NCBI GenBank assembly: GCA_964019155.1
Contig: OZ025245.1
Coordinates: forward strand, 9,027,131-9,091,130
Reading direction: 5' to 3'
DNA length: 64,000 nucleotides
DNA from: Osedax fenrisi
Taxonomy: Eukaryota > Annelida > Polychaeta > Sabellida > Siboglinidae
Part shown: positions 1 to 11,017 of the stretch, piece after piece
Position numbering within the stretch: position 1 is the first letter of the stretch
Layout: every line of letters begins with the position of its first letter
The notes under the pieces: generated by a model
What the model was told of the DNA's origin: nothing
The model's input: only the letters and a program-made list of their open reading frames with translations
Databases searched by the model: none
Translations under genes and position numbers: made by a program

Positions 1-89
1 CCATCTTACATATTAATTTGTATATTTATTATTATTATTATTAATTAAATAGTTTATTGACTAAAACAAAACATTAAATATATTTAACA

Positions 90-212
90 ACTGCCTGTGT
101 GGCTCAGTGGCTGATTCGTCAGACACACAAGCAGTAGGACACGGTTTGAGCCATGTCCGGACCATTAATTAATTTTATAAATTGGGTCAGAAAATATTAT
201 TTAGAAGTGATC

Positions 213-244
<32 letters not shown>

Positions 245-388
245 ATTGTGTATACATAAATGATCGGCTATCGTTAAAACCATGGATGCCTTAACACGAG
301 AGCGGCTTCGATGGGACATTAAAGCTATATATAGTTCCTAGATGGAATGAAAGGAATCCACCAAATAAAAATAACAATAACAATATAA
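90..388 (+). mobile_element. tRNA-derived SINE, copy 1
   Basis: The head carries a pol III box A (TGGCTCAGTGG) and a decayed box B (GGTTTGAGCC), followed by an unrelated body of about 200 bp and an A-rich tail built from AATAAC units. The same head-body-tail order recurs at 3,429, 48,940 (minus) and 62,004 (minus), which is what defines the family. A short (TA)n tract at about 217-244 has expanded inside this copy. The body holds a small inverted repeat (GCTCTCGTTAA against TTAACATGAGAGC in copy 2). Box B is less intact here than in copies 2 and 3, so this is probably an older copy. SINEs of this kind rely on a partner LINE for retrotransposition; I could not match its 3' end to the LINEs in this window. 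Confidence 0.82.
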
Positions 389-1381
389 TTGCGTCATTAT
401 ATAGACACTAATAAAATCGGAAAAATAATAATAAATTCTGTATTAAAAAAATAGAAAATGATATGAGAGGATAAAAATGATGCATTTAATGGGTTCACGG
501 TCTTTAGATTTCAATGTAATTAGATAGGACATTTTTTGTTGTTGAAAATTCTCATGAAATAATTAAGATTTTCACATAATTTAAATTGCATAACATTAAG
601 ATGTATTGTGTTAATATATTATTATGTTATTATTATGTTAATGTTCTATAGGATTTTTAAATGATTATAATATTAGTTTTTTAAATATCATTTAAAAAAG
701 TAAAAAATATATCAAAATGAAATATTTAAAAAAAAAATTAATTATCAATTATTTATCAACTCTATATCTAATCACAAATATTTTCTATAGATACAATACA
801 CATATAATACTAAACATCTAATGAAACATTAACTAGGTTTAGTTAATTATTTACTGAGAAATAGCAATTTTCATTAAAAAAAAAATATTCTTAGATAATT
901 ATAATTGATGTTAAAGATTATAATCTTTAGTATACTTACTTACTTTTATTTTTTTTTTGGTTTTAGGACTACGCTGTGCATGAGCAATCGGCCGTCCGTG
1001 ACTATATTATTTATCTGCTTTTGGACTCTTATCTATTTCTTACAATTTTTATATTATATTTATATAACTTGTATAATTTGTCATTATATTGACATAAATT
1101 GCATCTATATACATTATTCAAAAATAGTGTTATAATATATGTAAACAGTCATTTTTTGCGCCATTTTTTTAATCATTGTGTTATTAGAAATAGGTAGTGT
1201 TATAAAATTATGTTTTTGTTATGCTTTATATATATTTTTAACATATGATATTTTGACATATCATACATTATACATGTAGTAATATATTTTTTAAATAAAA
1301 TTTGTTATTTGTTATTTTTTTATTTTAAAGACCGTGAATCCTCTTAACTATTATTATAATTAGATAAAATAACTTCAGTGT

Positions 1382-1388
<7 letters not shown>
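389..1388. other. A+T-rich stretch with no recognisable gene
   Basis: Apart from poly-A and poly-T runs there is no sustained coding signal on either strand. A short less A+T-rich patch near 965-1,040 contains no convincing frame. Confidence 0.6.
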
Positions 1389-1439
<51 letters not shown>

Positions 1440-1448
1440 ATTATAAAG

Positions 1449-1770
1449 TGAAGTCTGCAGATATATCGGTTAATGTAATATACATTTATGTCGAATTGAA
1501 TTTAATTCAATTCGGTCATTATAATGATATGTAATTATTATATGTAATATCGATAAATCTGCATACATAAATTGGTTTAGGCTTCACGCTCGGTTGATTG
1601 CATAGCTGTGTGTATAAAAAAATGTATATTTCTATTTTGTAATTATATGTTTTATCATTTGTATAAATTGTTATTCCTTTTGTATTTTATATTTGTTATC
1701 GTTTGTCTATTTGTCTATTGTCGTTATTTTCCTATAAAAAGAACGCCGCTCGGTGAGATCGATACACTTT
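1449..1770 (+). repeat. Dispersed repeat K, copy 1
   Basis: About 310 bp that match the reverse complement of 8,818-9,105, sharing blocks such as TAATGTAATATACATTTAT and AACGCCGCTCGGTGA in the same order. It contains a short perfect palindrome (GAATTGAATTTAATTCAATTC is close to one). No coding frame and no clear terminal inverted repeat, so its class is unknown. Confidence 0.7.
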
Positions 1771-2171
1771 TGGTTCTGCGTCTCACCGGGTTGTTACTAT
1801 ACTGTATATGCTATATTGTCATTGTCGTTATTATTATTATTATGTTATTTATGTTTTCATATTCAACAGGTCTTTGCTGCAATAAAGTTATATAACGAAC
1901 TTCACTCTGTTACATATATATATATATATATTATTCATTATCTATATATTTTTGTTTTTTTTTAAGTATATAATGACGCCTATAATTTCCGTGTTTTTAA
2001 AGTCATAATAAACTATAATGTATTATTATTTATTATAAGTATACATATACTTAAACTATAGGCATACGTGTAAATAACGAGTATGGTAGCGTTCCCGTGC
2101 ATTAGTCATACGTGTATTAGTCATACAGCAACACGATAGGTGTGCGAGGTCGGCAGTATTGTAAGTTACAT

Positions 2172-2440
2172 TATGAATACGTTACAATTTGTAACGTATT
2201 CATATAGCATTTGATATATTTTCGGTTATAGCCTGCATGGTATATATGGTATAGTATATCTGGTATACCATGTATAGGGTATACTCTGTATATAGTGTAT
2301 ACCCTGTATATAGCCTGATTCGTGTCCTTATTTTGTTGCGTGGAAGCCGACATTTCAGCCAACAGGGAGATTATAGCAGAGAGGACATTGAAACATTATA
2401 TCGATTTCGGAGTAAAATATATATATTACTCCGAAATCGT
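2172..2440. repeat. Cluster of three short palindromes
   Basis: Three hairpins sit within 270 bp: ATGAATACGTTACAA mirrored at 2,172-2,202 around one base, a GGGTATAC/GTATACCC arrangement near 2,277-2,305, and CGATTTCGGAGTAA mirrored at 2,401-2,439. Each could extrude as a cruciform. They look like separate insertions or fold-back remnants and encode nothing convincing. Confidence 0.6.
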
Positions 2441-2459
2441 TCTAATGTAATATATATGT

Positions 2460-2494
<35 letters not shown>

Positions 2495-2710
2495 AAGCTG
2501 TATACCATTACATAATATAGATTTACTTAATTAATTCAATATAGCGATAAACCGGCTAATTTAAAACAAAAACAAAAACCACTAAATTTAATTGTAAACA
2601 AATATACATTTTATAAATAATAGACAATAGTAAAAGTATTAATTTCTGTGAATTAAAATATTAATAATTTCCGTGAATCATAAGCTTGTATGTATACATA
2701 TAAGTAGACG

Positions 2711-2751
<41 letters not shown>

Positions 2752-2786
2752 AATATAATGTATATATTATATATAACTATTTCAAA

Positions 2787-3330
2787 TAGTTTGCGAAGCG
2801 AAGATATAACACTACATATCTACGCGATGTAATTAATACATACTCCCTGCCGCTGCTAGCAGCAGTAGTAATCACTGAAATAGATTTAGATTTACCGCGA
2901 TGTGATCACTGTTCTATACAATTACTTGCAATATAAGTGATATTTTACTCGCCGTATAGATAAATATATCATTTAAAACCAACCTATCATATTTCTTTAT
3001 TATATAGATATATATATATATATAATTTTATATATATATATATAATTGTAAAATAATATGTTTCAATCATTTGTTATATGATGAAAACTAAGCATGCATT
3101 AATAATATATTAATAATGATTATAACATTTTATATTACAATTTAAAGTCTAAAGTATATTTTAAAGTCTATACGAATTTATATTATAAACAACACCGTTT
3201 TCTTAAAATTGATCCTATAGGCCCATAGAGCTAGAGAGACTTTCTCTCTAGCTCTGTGTATAGGCCTATGGTCTTGACCCGGGTCAATATATAGGTGGCG
3301 CTGTTAATGTGTTATATACAAAATCGTATA
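2787..3330 (+). mobile_element. MITE family A, copy 1 (right end lost)
   Basis: The left terminus GCGAAGCGAAGATATAAC and the following 110 bp, including CGCTGCTAGCAGCAG, match the reverse complement of the element at 61,386-61,838. Near its right end the shared block AGGTGGCGCTGTTAATG is also present. A 55-bp hairpin (stem TAGAGCTAGAGAGA, at about 3,222-3,276) interrupts the block that is continuous in copy 2, so it inserted later. The right inverted terminus is missing and replaced by (TA)n. Non-autonomous DNA element, superfamily unknown. Confidence 0.72.
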
Positions 3331-3380
3331 TATATATATATATACTTTCGTGTGTTATATGTATAATTATACAAGCAGGT

Positions 3381-3426
<46 letters not shown>

Positions 3427-3428
3427 AA

Positions 3429-3730
3429 ACTGCCTGTGTGGTTCAGTGGCTAATGCGTCAGACACACAAGCAGTAGGACACGGGTTCGAACCTCGTCCGG
3501 ACCATTAATTAATTTTATAAAATGGGTCTTAAAATATTATTTAGAAGTGATCTTATATAATTGTGTATAAATAAATGATCGGCTCTCGTTAAAACCATTG
3601 ATGCCTTAACATGAGAGCGGCTTCGAAGGGACATTAGAGCCATGTATGGTTATAAGTGAAAACTTCATCTAAGTTCCTGGATAGGATGAAAGTACTTCAC
3701 CAAATAAAAATAACAATAAATATAACAATA
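3429..3730 (+). mobile_element. tRNA-derived SINE, copy 2 (best preserved)
   Basis: Box A is TGGTTCAGTGG and box B is GGTTCGAACC, about 44 nt apart, the spacing of a normal tRNA gene. The T-stem is still five base pairs. The GCGTCAGAC segment resembles the anticodon 5' arm of leucine or serine tRNAs, but the anticodon arm no longer folds, so I do not assign a parent tRNA. The body matches copies 1, 3 and 4 and the tail is AAATAAAAATAACAATAA. A (TA)n tract lies directly in front of the head. Confidence 0.87.
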
Positions 3731-3768
3731 TATATAATACGGTATACATATCATATACACAGTATACC

Positions 3769-3850
3769 TCAGATAACTCGACATTAACGATGTGTTCGAA
3801 TTAGCGAGGTATTCGACTTAACGGGATGGTCGAACTAACGGGTGAATGTT
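3769..3850 (+). mobile_element. Pogo/Tigger-like terminus fragment
   Basis: CAGTATACCTCAGATAACTC directly after TA, followed by GTTCGAATTAGCGAGG and GTCGAACTAACGGG, has the layout of Tc1/mariner-superfamily pogo-like ends. No matching right end was found, so this is a solo end or chance resemblance. Confidence 0.4.
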
Positions 3851-3900
3851 TGTGCCGTTACTTATCGTATACGATATATGTTGATATTATCAGTGAAGCT

Positions 3901-4042
3901 AATGTCGTAGAATGTCGTAGAATATCGTAGAATATCGTAGAATATCGTAGAATATCGTAGAATATCGTAGAATATCGTAGAATATCGTAGAATATCGTAG
4001 AATATCGTAGAATATCGTAGAATATCGTAGAATATCGTAGAA
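3901..4042. repeat. 10-bp minisatellite (AATATCGTAG)
   Basis: Fourteen tandem units, the first two reading AATGTCGTAG and the other twelve identical AATATCGTAG. Because the period is 10, the minus strand reads through as a 10-residue peptide repeat, which is not evidence of a gene. Confidence 0.95.
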
Positions 4043-4858
4043 TGTATCAATTCACAATGGACTCGTAATCGTAGTTTGTCATTAATATGCATTTTAATGA
4101 AGTATATGTATTAAAGAACATAAGATATATATATGTATATAAATATATATATATATGCACACATGTGTGTTTATTAATTAAAAAGAAAATTATAGCTATA
4201 CTATATAATATATAATATACGATCGCACTCTTTAAATGATTATATTATGACATTATTAAGAGATATAATTTAATTAATATATATATATATATATATTTCA
4301 AATTAAATTATTTCTATTGATAATTTCACTACAGTAGAATACAATATTAATGTCACAGTATATTATACTACAAGTTTAGATATGTGTGTATAAGATACGC
4401 CTTAGAGAGCGTTCACACGGTGAGTATCACACTAGTGTAGTACAACGTGCATTCTTACAGCAGTCTCTTACAGTGATATCGCCGCTAGTATGATTATAAC
4501 GTTATTCCCTAGCCGGTGTATAATTCATACAAGTCTAAAAAGTACTTATGTATATGCTTTAAAGGAGCTATTTTTACATTCACAAATAATTGTGTATTAT
4601 ATCTATATTATTCAAACTGTTTCTTTTAAAAAATAAATTGTTTTCATTTCATTTCACAATACACACATAGGTCTGTGTATGCGTTGATAAGTAAATATCA
4701 ATTAAACCGCAGCTAGACATGTTCGCTAGAAATAGTTATATTTCAGATATAAATATTTTTTCGTTTTAATAATGAAACAAAGTTTCTAGTATACTAAACG
4801 TGGTACTAGTAGTATTAGTTGTACTAGTGGTACTAGTGTACATGTGTTTATTGTCGTG
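4043..4858. other. A+T-rich stretch with no recognisable gene
   Basis: Contains a less A+T-rich patch at 4,390-4,520 without a sustained frame and an ACTAGT-rich patch near 4,800-4,845. Nothing else is identifiable. Confidence 0.55.
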
Positions 4859-7085
4859 AAGTTGACTTTTATCAACATGAAAAATATACTTGTATAACAC
4901 TGGTCTGCATTTGATTTTTTTGTTTGTTATCAAGGGTTTCTTAACTGATTATAAACTATTTTTTGACACTGAATTCAGATATGAAAACCGTTTTGCTCGA
5001 TCAGCTCTAGTTCTTTTTTTATTCAACTTTTAATTTTGTCAACAAATATGAGAAATATTTCAAATAAATTATCAAGAAAAATATATTTAGGTGATATAAT
5101 TTATTAGGAATATAAAATAACAATAATAAGTATTAATATTAGAGAATATTATTTAAATACTATATAAATGACTGTTTGGTAGCTTTTCTCTTGTATTTTG
5201 CATTATAATCGTCTCTTTTTAAACACCAACTGTAGTCCGAAAGCATATTTACATCCCATTTTCCTTGATATCTATCTTTCATTATAGTAATATCCTGGAG
5301 AAAGGACTCTCTTTAAGGACAATTGTTCTTCGCTAAAATCACCACAACTGCTTGGTATATAATCAAGATGGTATCTTAACAAATGTGTAATGGAGGAAAT
5401 AGTATTCTATTTGGATTAATAAGATAATTCTAGAATATATTGTGTGAACCAGGATGTAAATTATCACATTCTGGCCATATGCGTATAGAATAATGTTCTC
5501 GGTCAACTCTAGTATCCCATTTGCAGAGAAAACATGGGTATTTGGTATACCAAGATTGCATACCCAAAAGTATGGCGACGATATACAAATGTATATATTA
5601 AAATAATAAAACATTTTAAATAATTATAATTATTATAATATATATTATAATATATTAACTTCAAGTCTCCGAAAATTATCCAATTGTGAAAATTATAATT
5701 TAATAAATCAAGAAGTACAATCATATTATTGTAATTTTCTGATATACTAATTGAATAACTGACAGGAATTGAATATACTCTATTACCATTGTATAATAAA
5801 ACTTCCTTAATAAAACTTGTATCCATACCTTCTACCAATCCAATAATATTGTTACAATATACAAGTTCTCCATTGGTAGTAAATACTTCCTAAACTCAAT
5901 GTCACGACTTATATATCAAGAGTATGTTGTTTCTTTGATAACATTTGAGTTTCTTCTAATCTAGACCCAAGTAATTGAGCAGATTATTGTCTCTTAACAA
6001 TTGTTAAGTCATTTAGATCATGTTGATTAAATGTTTCAAAATATCTTTTATTTTCATGGGGAATGTATTCCTGTGATAAATCATCATTAATTTCATGTTC
6101 ATCATCTGATTCTGATGATGAATCAAGATTGTCTGGTGGTATTGGTATCGGAATATCATCATTATGAGGTACATACCGTATAGCTGAAGGTATATCAGGA
6201 TATATAACACGTGCTTTATTCTTCATATGTATTTCTACATATAGAATTATATAAATAGTATAAAGGTATACATATGTATTCTATATATTAACCATTACGA
6301 TTTAACATGGAAAAATAACAATCAGATACATGGTTCTTTCTCTCCATATTATTGGTATTCCGAAATTTAAAGATTTTAATTTCTCTATGTTCTAACGATG
6401 TAAGTTAACAGTACAGGTTTTACAACAAATGTGTTAAGCAAATGGTTTGTCTTGGTCTCCTAAATGCATTCCGAAATAATCCTTGTAGGTTTTTTTTATA
6501 AATAGCGTTATATTAGACTTCTGATTCAACAATCTTAACTTACCACAAATGTAACAAAACTTATCCGGATTGCTAATACAAGTTCTTCTATTCATGGTAA
6601 ATGTAGTTTAAAATACGTTATACTTATTTAAAGTAGTATGATATAATGCTTTTATTAACTTATTTAAAATAATGATTTTTATATTTGTTTTATAATTTTT
6701 ATATTTGTTTATATACCTATTTATATATTTCTGAATATTTAGTAATTACATATTAATTAACTTATTAAGGGAATACCCCTAATCAACTCCCGTACCATTG
6801 GTACACTATTTATATATTACTAACACATTTATATAATAAAATAACTAAATATATAGGTATGAGCGGATTAAAATACTATATAATTTATATTAAATCCTAT
6901 ATTTTCCTTAGGAAAAATCTGATATTTCCAAAAAATAAAAAGTTGAATAAAAAAACAACTAGAGCTGATTGAGTAAAACGGATTTCAGATTTGAATTCAG
7001 TGTCAAAAAGTAGCTTCTAATTAGTTAAGAAACTCTTGATAACAAAAATGATGCAGACCAGTGTAATGCATGTAGAAGTCAACTT
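4859..7085 (-). mobile_element. 2.2-kb DNA transposon with long inverted termini
   Basis: The left arm (4,859-5,042) and right arm (about 6,930-7,085) are imperfect inverted copies, sharing AAGTTGAC, ACACTGGTCTGCAT, TTTTTGACACTGAATTCA and ATCAGCTCTAGTT in mirrored order. Between them lies a decayed gene on the minus strand (see 5,176-6,226). The structure, two inverted arms around one gene, is that of a DNA transposon. I cannot name the superfamily with confidence. A TSD was not resolvable. Confidence 0.7.
5176..6226 (-). pseudogene. Decayed transposase-like gene in the 4.9-7.1 kb element
   Basis: Fragments in shifting frames follow the order of a repetitive, uncharacterised protein family that I recall from many invertebrate genomes. 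The N-terminal piece starts at an ATG (6,226) and is acidic and Ser-rich, ending in FNQHDLNDLTIVKRQ, a stop, then SAQLLGSRLEE. Next come VYCNNIIGLVEGMDTSF, LLYNGNRVYSIPVSYS and NWIIFGDLKLI, and finally, near 5,180-5,330, FHQDITIMKDRYQGKWD and LSDYSWCLKRDDYNAKY. Stops and at least three frameshifts break it, and part of the middle is missing. Its location between inverted termini suggests it is the element's own protein, probably a transposase, but the function is inferred from position only. Confidence 0.6.
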
Positions 7086-7127
7086 ATCGTTATATACCGA
7101 TATATAATTATCAGTATATTACCTAAA

Positions 7128-7925
7128 GATATTGTGAAGTAAAGATATTGCACTCCCTATCTATCTCTAGTACCTCAAAATGCAAATTTAAAATGAAAAA
7201 ACAATATTAACACTAGATGGCGAATTAGTATATGAATTGTTAAATCATGTAATATTTTTATTTAAATTTCTTGTTTAAATTATATACATACATTTAAAAT
7301 CATTACAATATAATACAAATTATAATACAATACATGTAGTCTTTTTTAATATTATAATTTATAAATAATATATTTATCATTTATTTTATTTGTTTATATT
7401 AAATATAACTAATCAGTGTATTCTATTGTTATAGAATTATATTATCATTTTAAAATCATGTCAATACATATTATAATACAATATACATGTATATTGTATA
7501 TAATTTATTATTTACAATTACAATTCATATAGAACATTCTTATAATCAGACTAATACCGCTAGATGGCCATATCGAATTATTAGGTTACACAAATATACA
7601 CAAGTGCAATATCTTTCCTTTGGAAAATCTTTGTATATACATTAACTGCCTGCAAAGATTTTCCAAAGGAAAGATATTGCACTTGTGTATATTTGTGTAA
7701 CCTAATAATTCGATATGGCCATCTAGCGGTATTAGTCAGATAATAATAATGTTCTATATGTATAGTAATTTCTTAATTTCTTAATTAAAATATCACATGT
7801 TATAATATTTCATATACTATTTCGCCATCTAGTGTTAATGGTCAAATTCATTTTAAATTTACATTTTTAAAGGTACTAGAGATAGATAGGGAATGCAATA
7901 TCTTTCCTTTGGAAAATCTTTGGTA
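7128..7925. mobile_element. Giant fold-back (family B)
   Basis: Inner arms at 7,549-7,633 and 7,653-7,737 are nearly perfect 85-bp inverted copies around a 19-bp spacer. The homology continues outward: the blocks CCCTATCTATCTCTAGTACC and TTAACACTAGATGGCGAA at 7,150-7,225 recur inverted at 7,830-7,890. The left arm carries about 230 bp of extra A+T-rich DNA. The sequence GCAATATCTTTCCTTTGG ends each arm. The terminus resembles that of family A, so both may belong to one superfamily. Confidence 0.78.
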
Positions 7926-8126
7926 TATATATATATATACGTATGTATTACAGTATATATTTTAAAATTATATATATATATATATATATAAATCTATACA
8001 AATAATAAAATATCTAATTACTATACTATGCCTTACATTTCTATCGCCTACCAGCTCTACGCGTATCACACAACCGTGCCACCTAGTCGGAGTTAGCGGA
8101 CCGTGACGAATCATTGAAGCGTGACG

Positions 8127-8222
8127 ATGCCGGGAGAAGGCGACGAAGACGTGATAGCTAACGTGAACGACAGTTTGCTATACTCCCCGACCTTTGCTAA
8201 CGTCACCCTACCGAGCAGTTAG
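8127..8222 (+). CDS. Short GC-rich coding island, possible exon
   Basis: Within a local GC-rich island (8,040-8,290) an ATG opens a 31-codon frame ending in TAG; the peptide begins MPGEGDEDVIANV and ends FANVTLPSS. Codon choice (GAC, GTG, ACC, CCG) is quite unlike the A+T-rich surroundings. There is an in-frame TGA four codons upstream, so this would be a first exon, an upstream ORF, or a microprotein. A second overlapping frame beginning after a possible splice acceptor (CCACCTAG at 8,086) reads Arg-rich and ends at 8,159, so the correct frame is uncertain. I do not recognise either peptide. Confidence 0.3.
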   Translation: MPGEGDEDVIANVNDSLLYSPTFANVTLPSS

Positions 8223-8328
8223 TGTGCTAGCTTGCATCGCGTGTAGCCGTGTAGCCGTACGCCGAGGCTGAACTTGGGAATGTTCTCGAATAATAATCGC
8301 GATTTTATTTATCAGACGATTCAGATGT

Positions 8329-8472
8329 TTTTAGTAGAATAAGTAGTAGTAGAAGTAGTAGTATACTACTGAAGTAGATGTAGTAGTATACTACTATTAT
8401 ACTACTAGTTTTTAGTAGAATAAGTAGTAGTAGAAGTAGTAGTATACTATAGAAGTAGTAGTATAAATTATT
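8329..8472. repeat. TAG/GTA-rich degenerate microsatellite
   Basis: A 78-bp unit starting TTTTTAGTAGAATAAGTAG occurs twice (8,329 and 8,407), itself built from GTA triplets. The composition resembles the (TAG)n tail of the LINE at 24,397-25,857, so it could be a decayed tail. Confidence 0.6.
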
Positions 8473-8817
8473 TATTCACAAAAATCCAATTTTAAATAAT
8501 TTGTTAACAATTTCCGAATTAATAAGTAGTATATTGCGACATCCATAATATAAAATTAAATATAATACAAATTAATTGTATGGTAACGTGTAGAGTGTGG
8601 CAAATTGCGGTTCATAACGGTAGTTAGACCACGTTAGCGCATAGTATCGAATACTTTTGTTCGAGCGAATATTCATAAATATGGCCACGGCTTAATAGTA
8701 TGCATCGCCTAACCTGCACGTATTGCGTCATCCTATAGGTGTTACGCAATCCACGTGATGACGCATGTATCTATACCCGGAAGTAAGTCCCGTTAAAGCA
8801 TGCCCGGTGACATATGT
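8473..8817. other. Moderately GC-rich stretch, nothing recognised
   Basis: The part from 8,580 is less A+T-rich than its flanks, but all six frames are interrupted every few tens of codons. It includes short mirrored patches around GCGTCATC and GATGACGC. Confidence 0.5.
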
Positions 8818-9104
8818 ATCGAATTCCTATTTCACCGAGCGGCGTTATTTTTATAGAAAATAATAAATAAAATAAGAATACAAAAATATGTACAGATTAT
8901 AAAACATATTAATACAAATATTGCAATATTAAAATGGCTATGCAAAAAAAAGTAGGCATATGCAATAAACCGAGCACGAAGTCTAAATAATTTGTATGCA
9001 AATATATCGATTATATTATGTAATATTTTACGTTTTAACGAACGTATTGAATTTAATTCACTTCAATATAAATGTATATTACATTAATCATACTTCAGTG
9101 TATA

Positions 9105-9105
<1 letters not shown>
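8818..9105 (-). repeat. Dispersed repeat K, copy 2
   Basis: Inverted copy of the repeat at 1,449-1,770, ending just before a 70-bp (TA)n tract. The shared CACCGAGCGGCGTTA block lies at the left edge here. Confidence 0.7.
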
Positions 9106-9187
<82 letters not shown>

Positions 9188-9741
9188 ATCATATAGGGTA
9201 GCATATGATATTTTAACATTTCATTATATAATTAAATCTTAGTATATGTAGACTATATATCTACTAAATAAACTAATATCTACTTACTAATATTTAAATA
9301 AACATATCCCATATATATATATGGGATATTATATTATATAACTATAACATTACACACACCCACGCACACACTCACTCACTCACTCACTCACCCAAACATA
9401 CACTTAGGTACGCGTATTAGTGGATTGTTGTGTCGTTGCTATTGTACCGTTTGACCTGTGACCTATTCAGCTCTAGGCTATACGCAGTCCTATACAGCAC
9501 TATATACATACTGCTACTACTGCTACTACCGCTACAGCTACCACTTCAGTGCTTCCTTCTTCGTGCGCTTAATTCCCTTCTCGTGATTGCAATACTAGCC
9601 GCCTCTCTGGCGATGTTACTGGTGACCTCTACTGGTGACCTCTAGCACTACACTGCTATAGAAATGTTACTGATGAGCATTACGTGATATCTATATTGGT
9701 TGTTGTTTCCATTCCCGAGCATATATATATATATATATATA

Positions 9742-10936
9742 CAGAGCTGGGCACGATACTCAAAAAATGTATAATAGATACAATTACAATTACACACTTT
9801 TTTCTTATAATAGATACTACTACAATTACTTTAAAAAAAATCATAGTAGATACAATTACAAATACATAATTTTCTTAGTAGATACATATTAGTAGATACA
9901 AATACATTATAATTATATACAATGTATATAGTATATAGATATAAATTATATTTATATATATATATATTCATCGATGTCGATTTTAAAGTACATATCAAGG
10001 AACATTAAGGGGTATCCCACTACAAGTATTTTAACTTAAAAATTATTTTCTATAAAGTTAACTATAATTTTACTGGGAAACCTCCTTACTTTCTGGAAAC
10101 TTGCCTGAAATATAATAACTTTATTGGGTATCCCATTACAACTTGATAGAAAATGGTTTTAAAGTTAAAATATTTCCGGTAAGTTGCCGGAAAATCTTGT
10201 AGTGGGATACCACCTTTATACGAAAATAATGTCCGGATATGTTTTATAGAAAGTGATTTTCTAGCCATTTGTAGTGGGATACCCCCTTTAAAATTACTAT
10301 TTTTCCGAAAAGTTGCCGGAAAGTAAGAGGGTAACCCACTAAAATTGTAGTTAACTTGTTAGAAAATAACTTTCTACAAATATTTCAGGACATTATTTCC
10401 GGAAATACTGCTAGTGGGAAACCTCCTTTAAAATGAAATATTAAATATTTACACCTTATAAAGTGTTCTTCAATAGATGATATAGAATACATTTGTTGAT
10501 ATTTATTAACATTTAATGATGCCCACGATGAATATTTTAGTATAGCCTACCAGCGTTTATTTCATCTTAAATTATACTATGAGCTATTACATACTATAGA
10601 TAAATATACATTATTACAATATACTATTTTTCAACTACAAATAATCAGCGACCTTTACTTTCGAATGTTAAACATGAATATAGTAAATTATCAAATATAC
10701 ATAAAATATTGATATAAAATAAATATAATAACCAAATGATATATTATTTAATAAAATGTATTTGTTTAAATAATTGTCTTAGTAGATACGTATCGTAGAT
10801 ACTATTTATGACTAATAGATACGATTACAAATACTTTTGTAATTTTTATAATAGATACAAATACAAATAGAAATGTATCTACGATACTGATTTTTTGCCT
10901 TAATAGATACTGTATCGGCGATACTGCCCAGCTCTA
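9742..10936. mobile_element. hAT-like non-autonomous element
   Basis: The ends are CAGAGCTGGGCA on the left and TGCCCAGCTCT on the right, a terminal sequence typical of hAT elements. Both subterminal regions are rich in repeated TAGATAC and ATAGATACAATTACA motifs, as in hAT ends. The flanks are (TA)-rich, compatible with an 8-bp duplication TATATATA, but the microsatellite context makes that weak. No transposase frame remains. An independent palindromic element (10,009-10,431) is nested inside. Confidence 0.65.
10009..10431. mobile_element. Palindromic MITE family C, composite copy
   Basis: Starts GGGGTATCCCACTACAA and contains several inverted and direct repeats of a roughly 60-110 bp module, with boundaries visible at 10,075, 10,126, 10,200, 10,272, 10,329 and 10,415 as variants of GTGGGATACCCC. 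Internal motifs TTTCCGG and GTTGCCGGAAA recur in both orientations. The composite can fold into several alternative hairpins. Nested within the hAT-like element. Confidence 0.75.
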
Positions 10937-10942
10937 TATATA

Positions 10943-11017
<75 letters not shown>

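Noticed and set aside
3429..3500. A functional tRNA gene
   Set aside because: Boxes A and B and the T-stem are good but the acceptor and anticodon stems do not pair, and the sequence is the head of a repeated element.
3901..4042. CRISPR-like array
   Set aside because: Units are contiguous with no spacers, and the sequence is eukaryotic.
3862..4092. 76-codon minus-strand frame with repeated YDILRYSTIF
   Set aside because: Produced by the 10-bp minisatellite, period 10 giving a 10-residue repeat.
9114..9196. Ile-Tyr repeat frames across (TA)n tracts here and elsewhere
   Set aside because: (TA)n has stops in no frame, so these are composition artefacts.
9430..9645. 71-codon Leu-rich frame with two hydrophobic segments
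   Set aside because: Starts with GTG, no ATG or splice context, and the hydrophobicity comes from degenerate CTACTG repeats.
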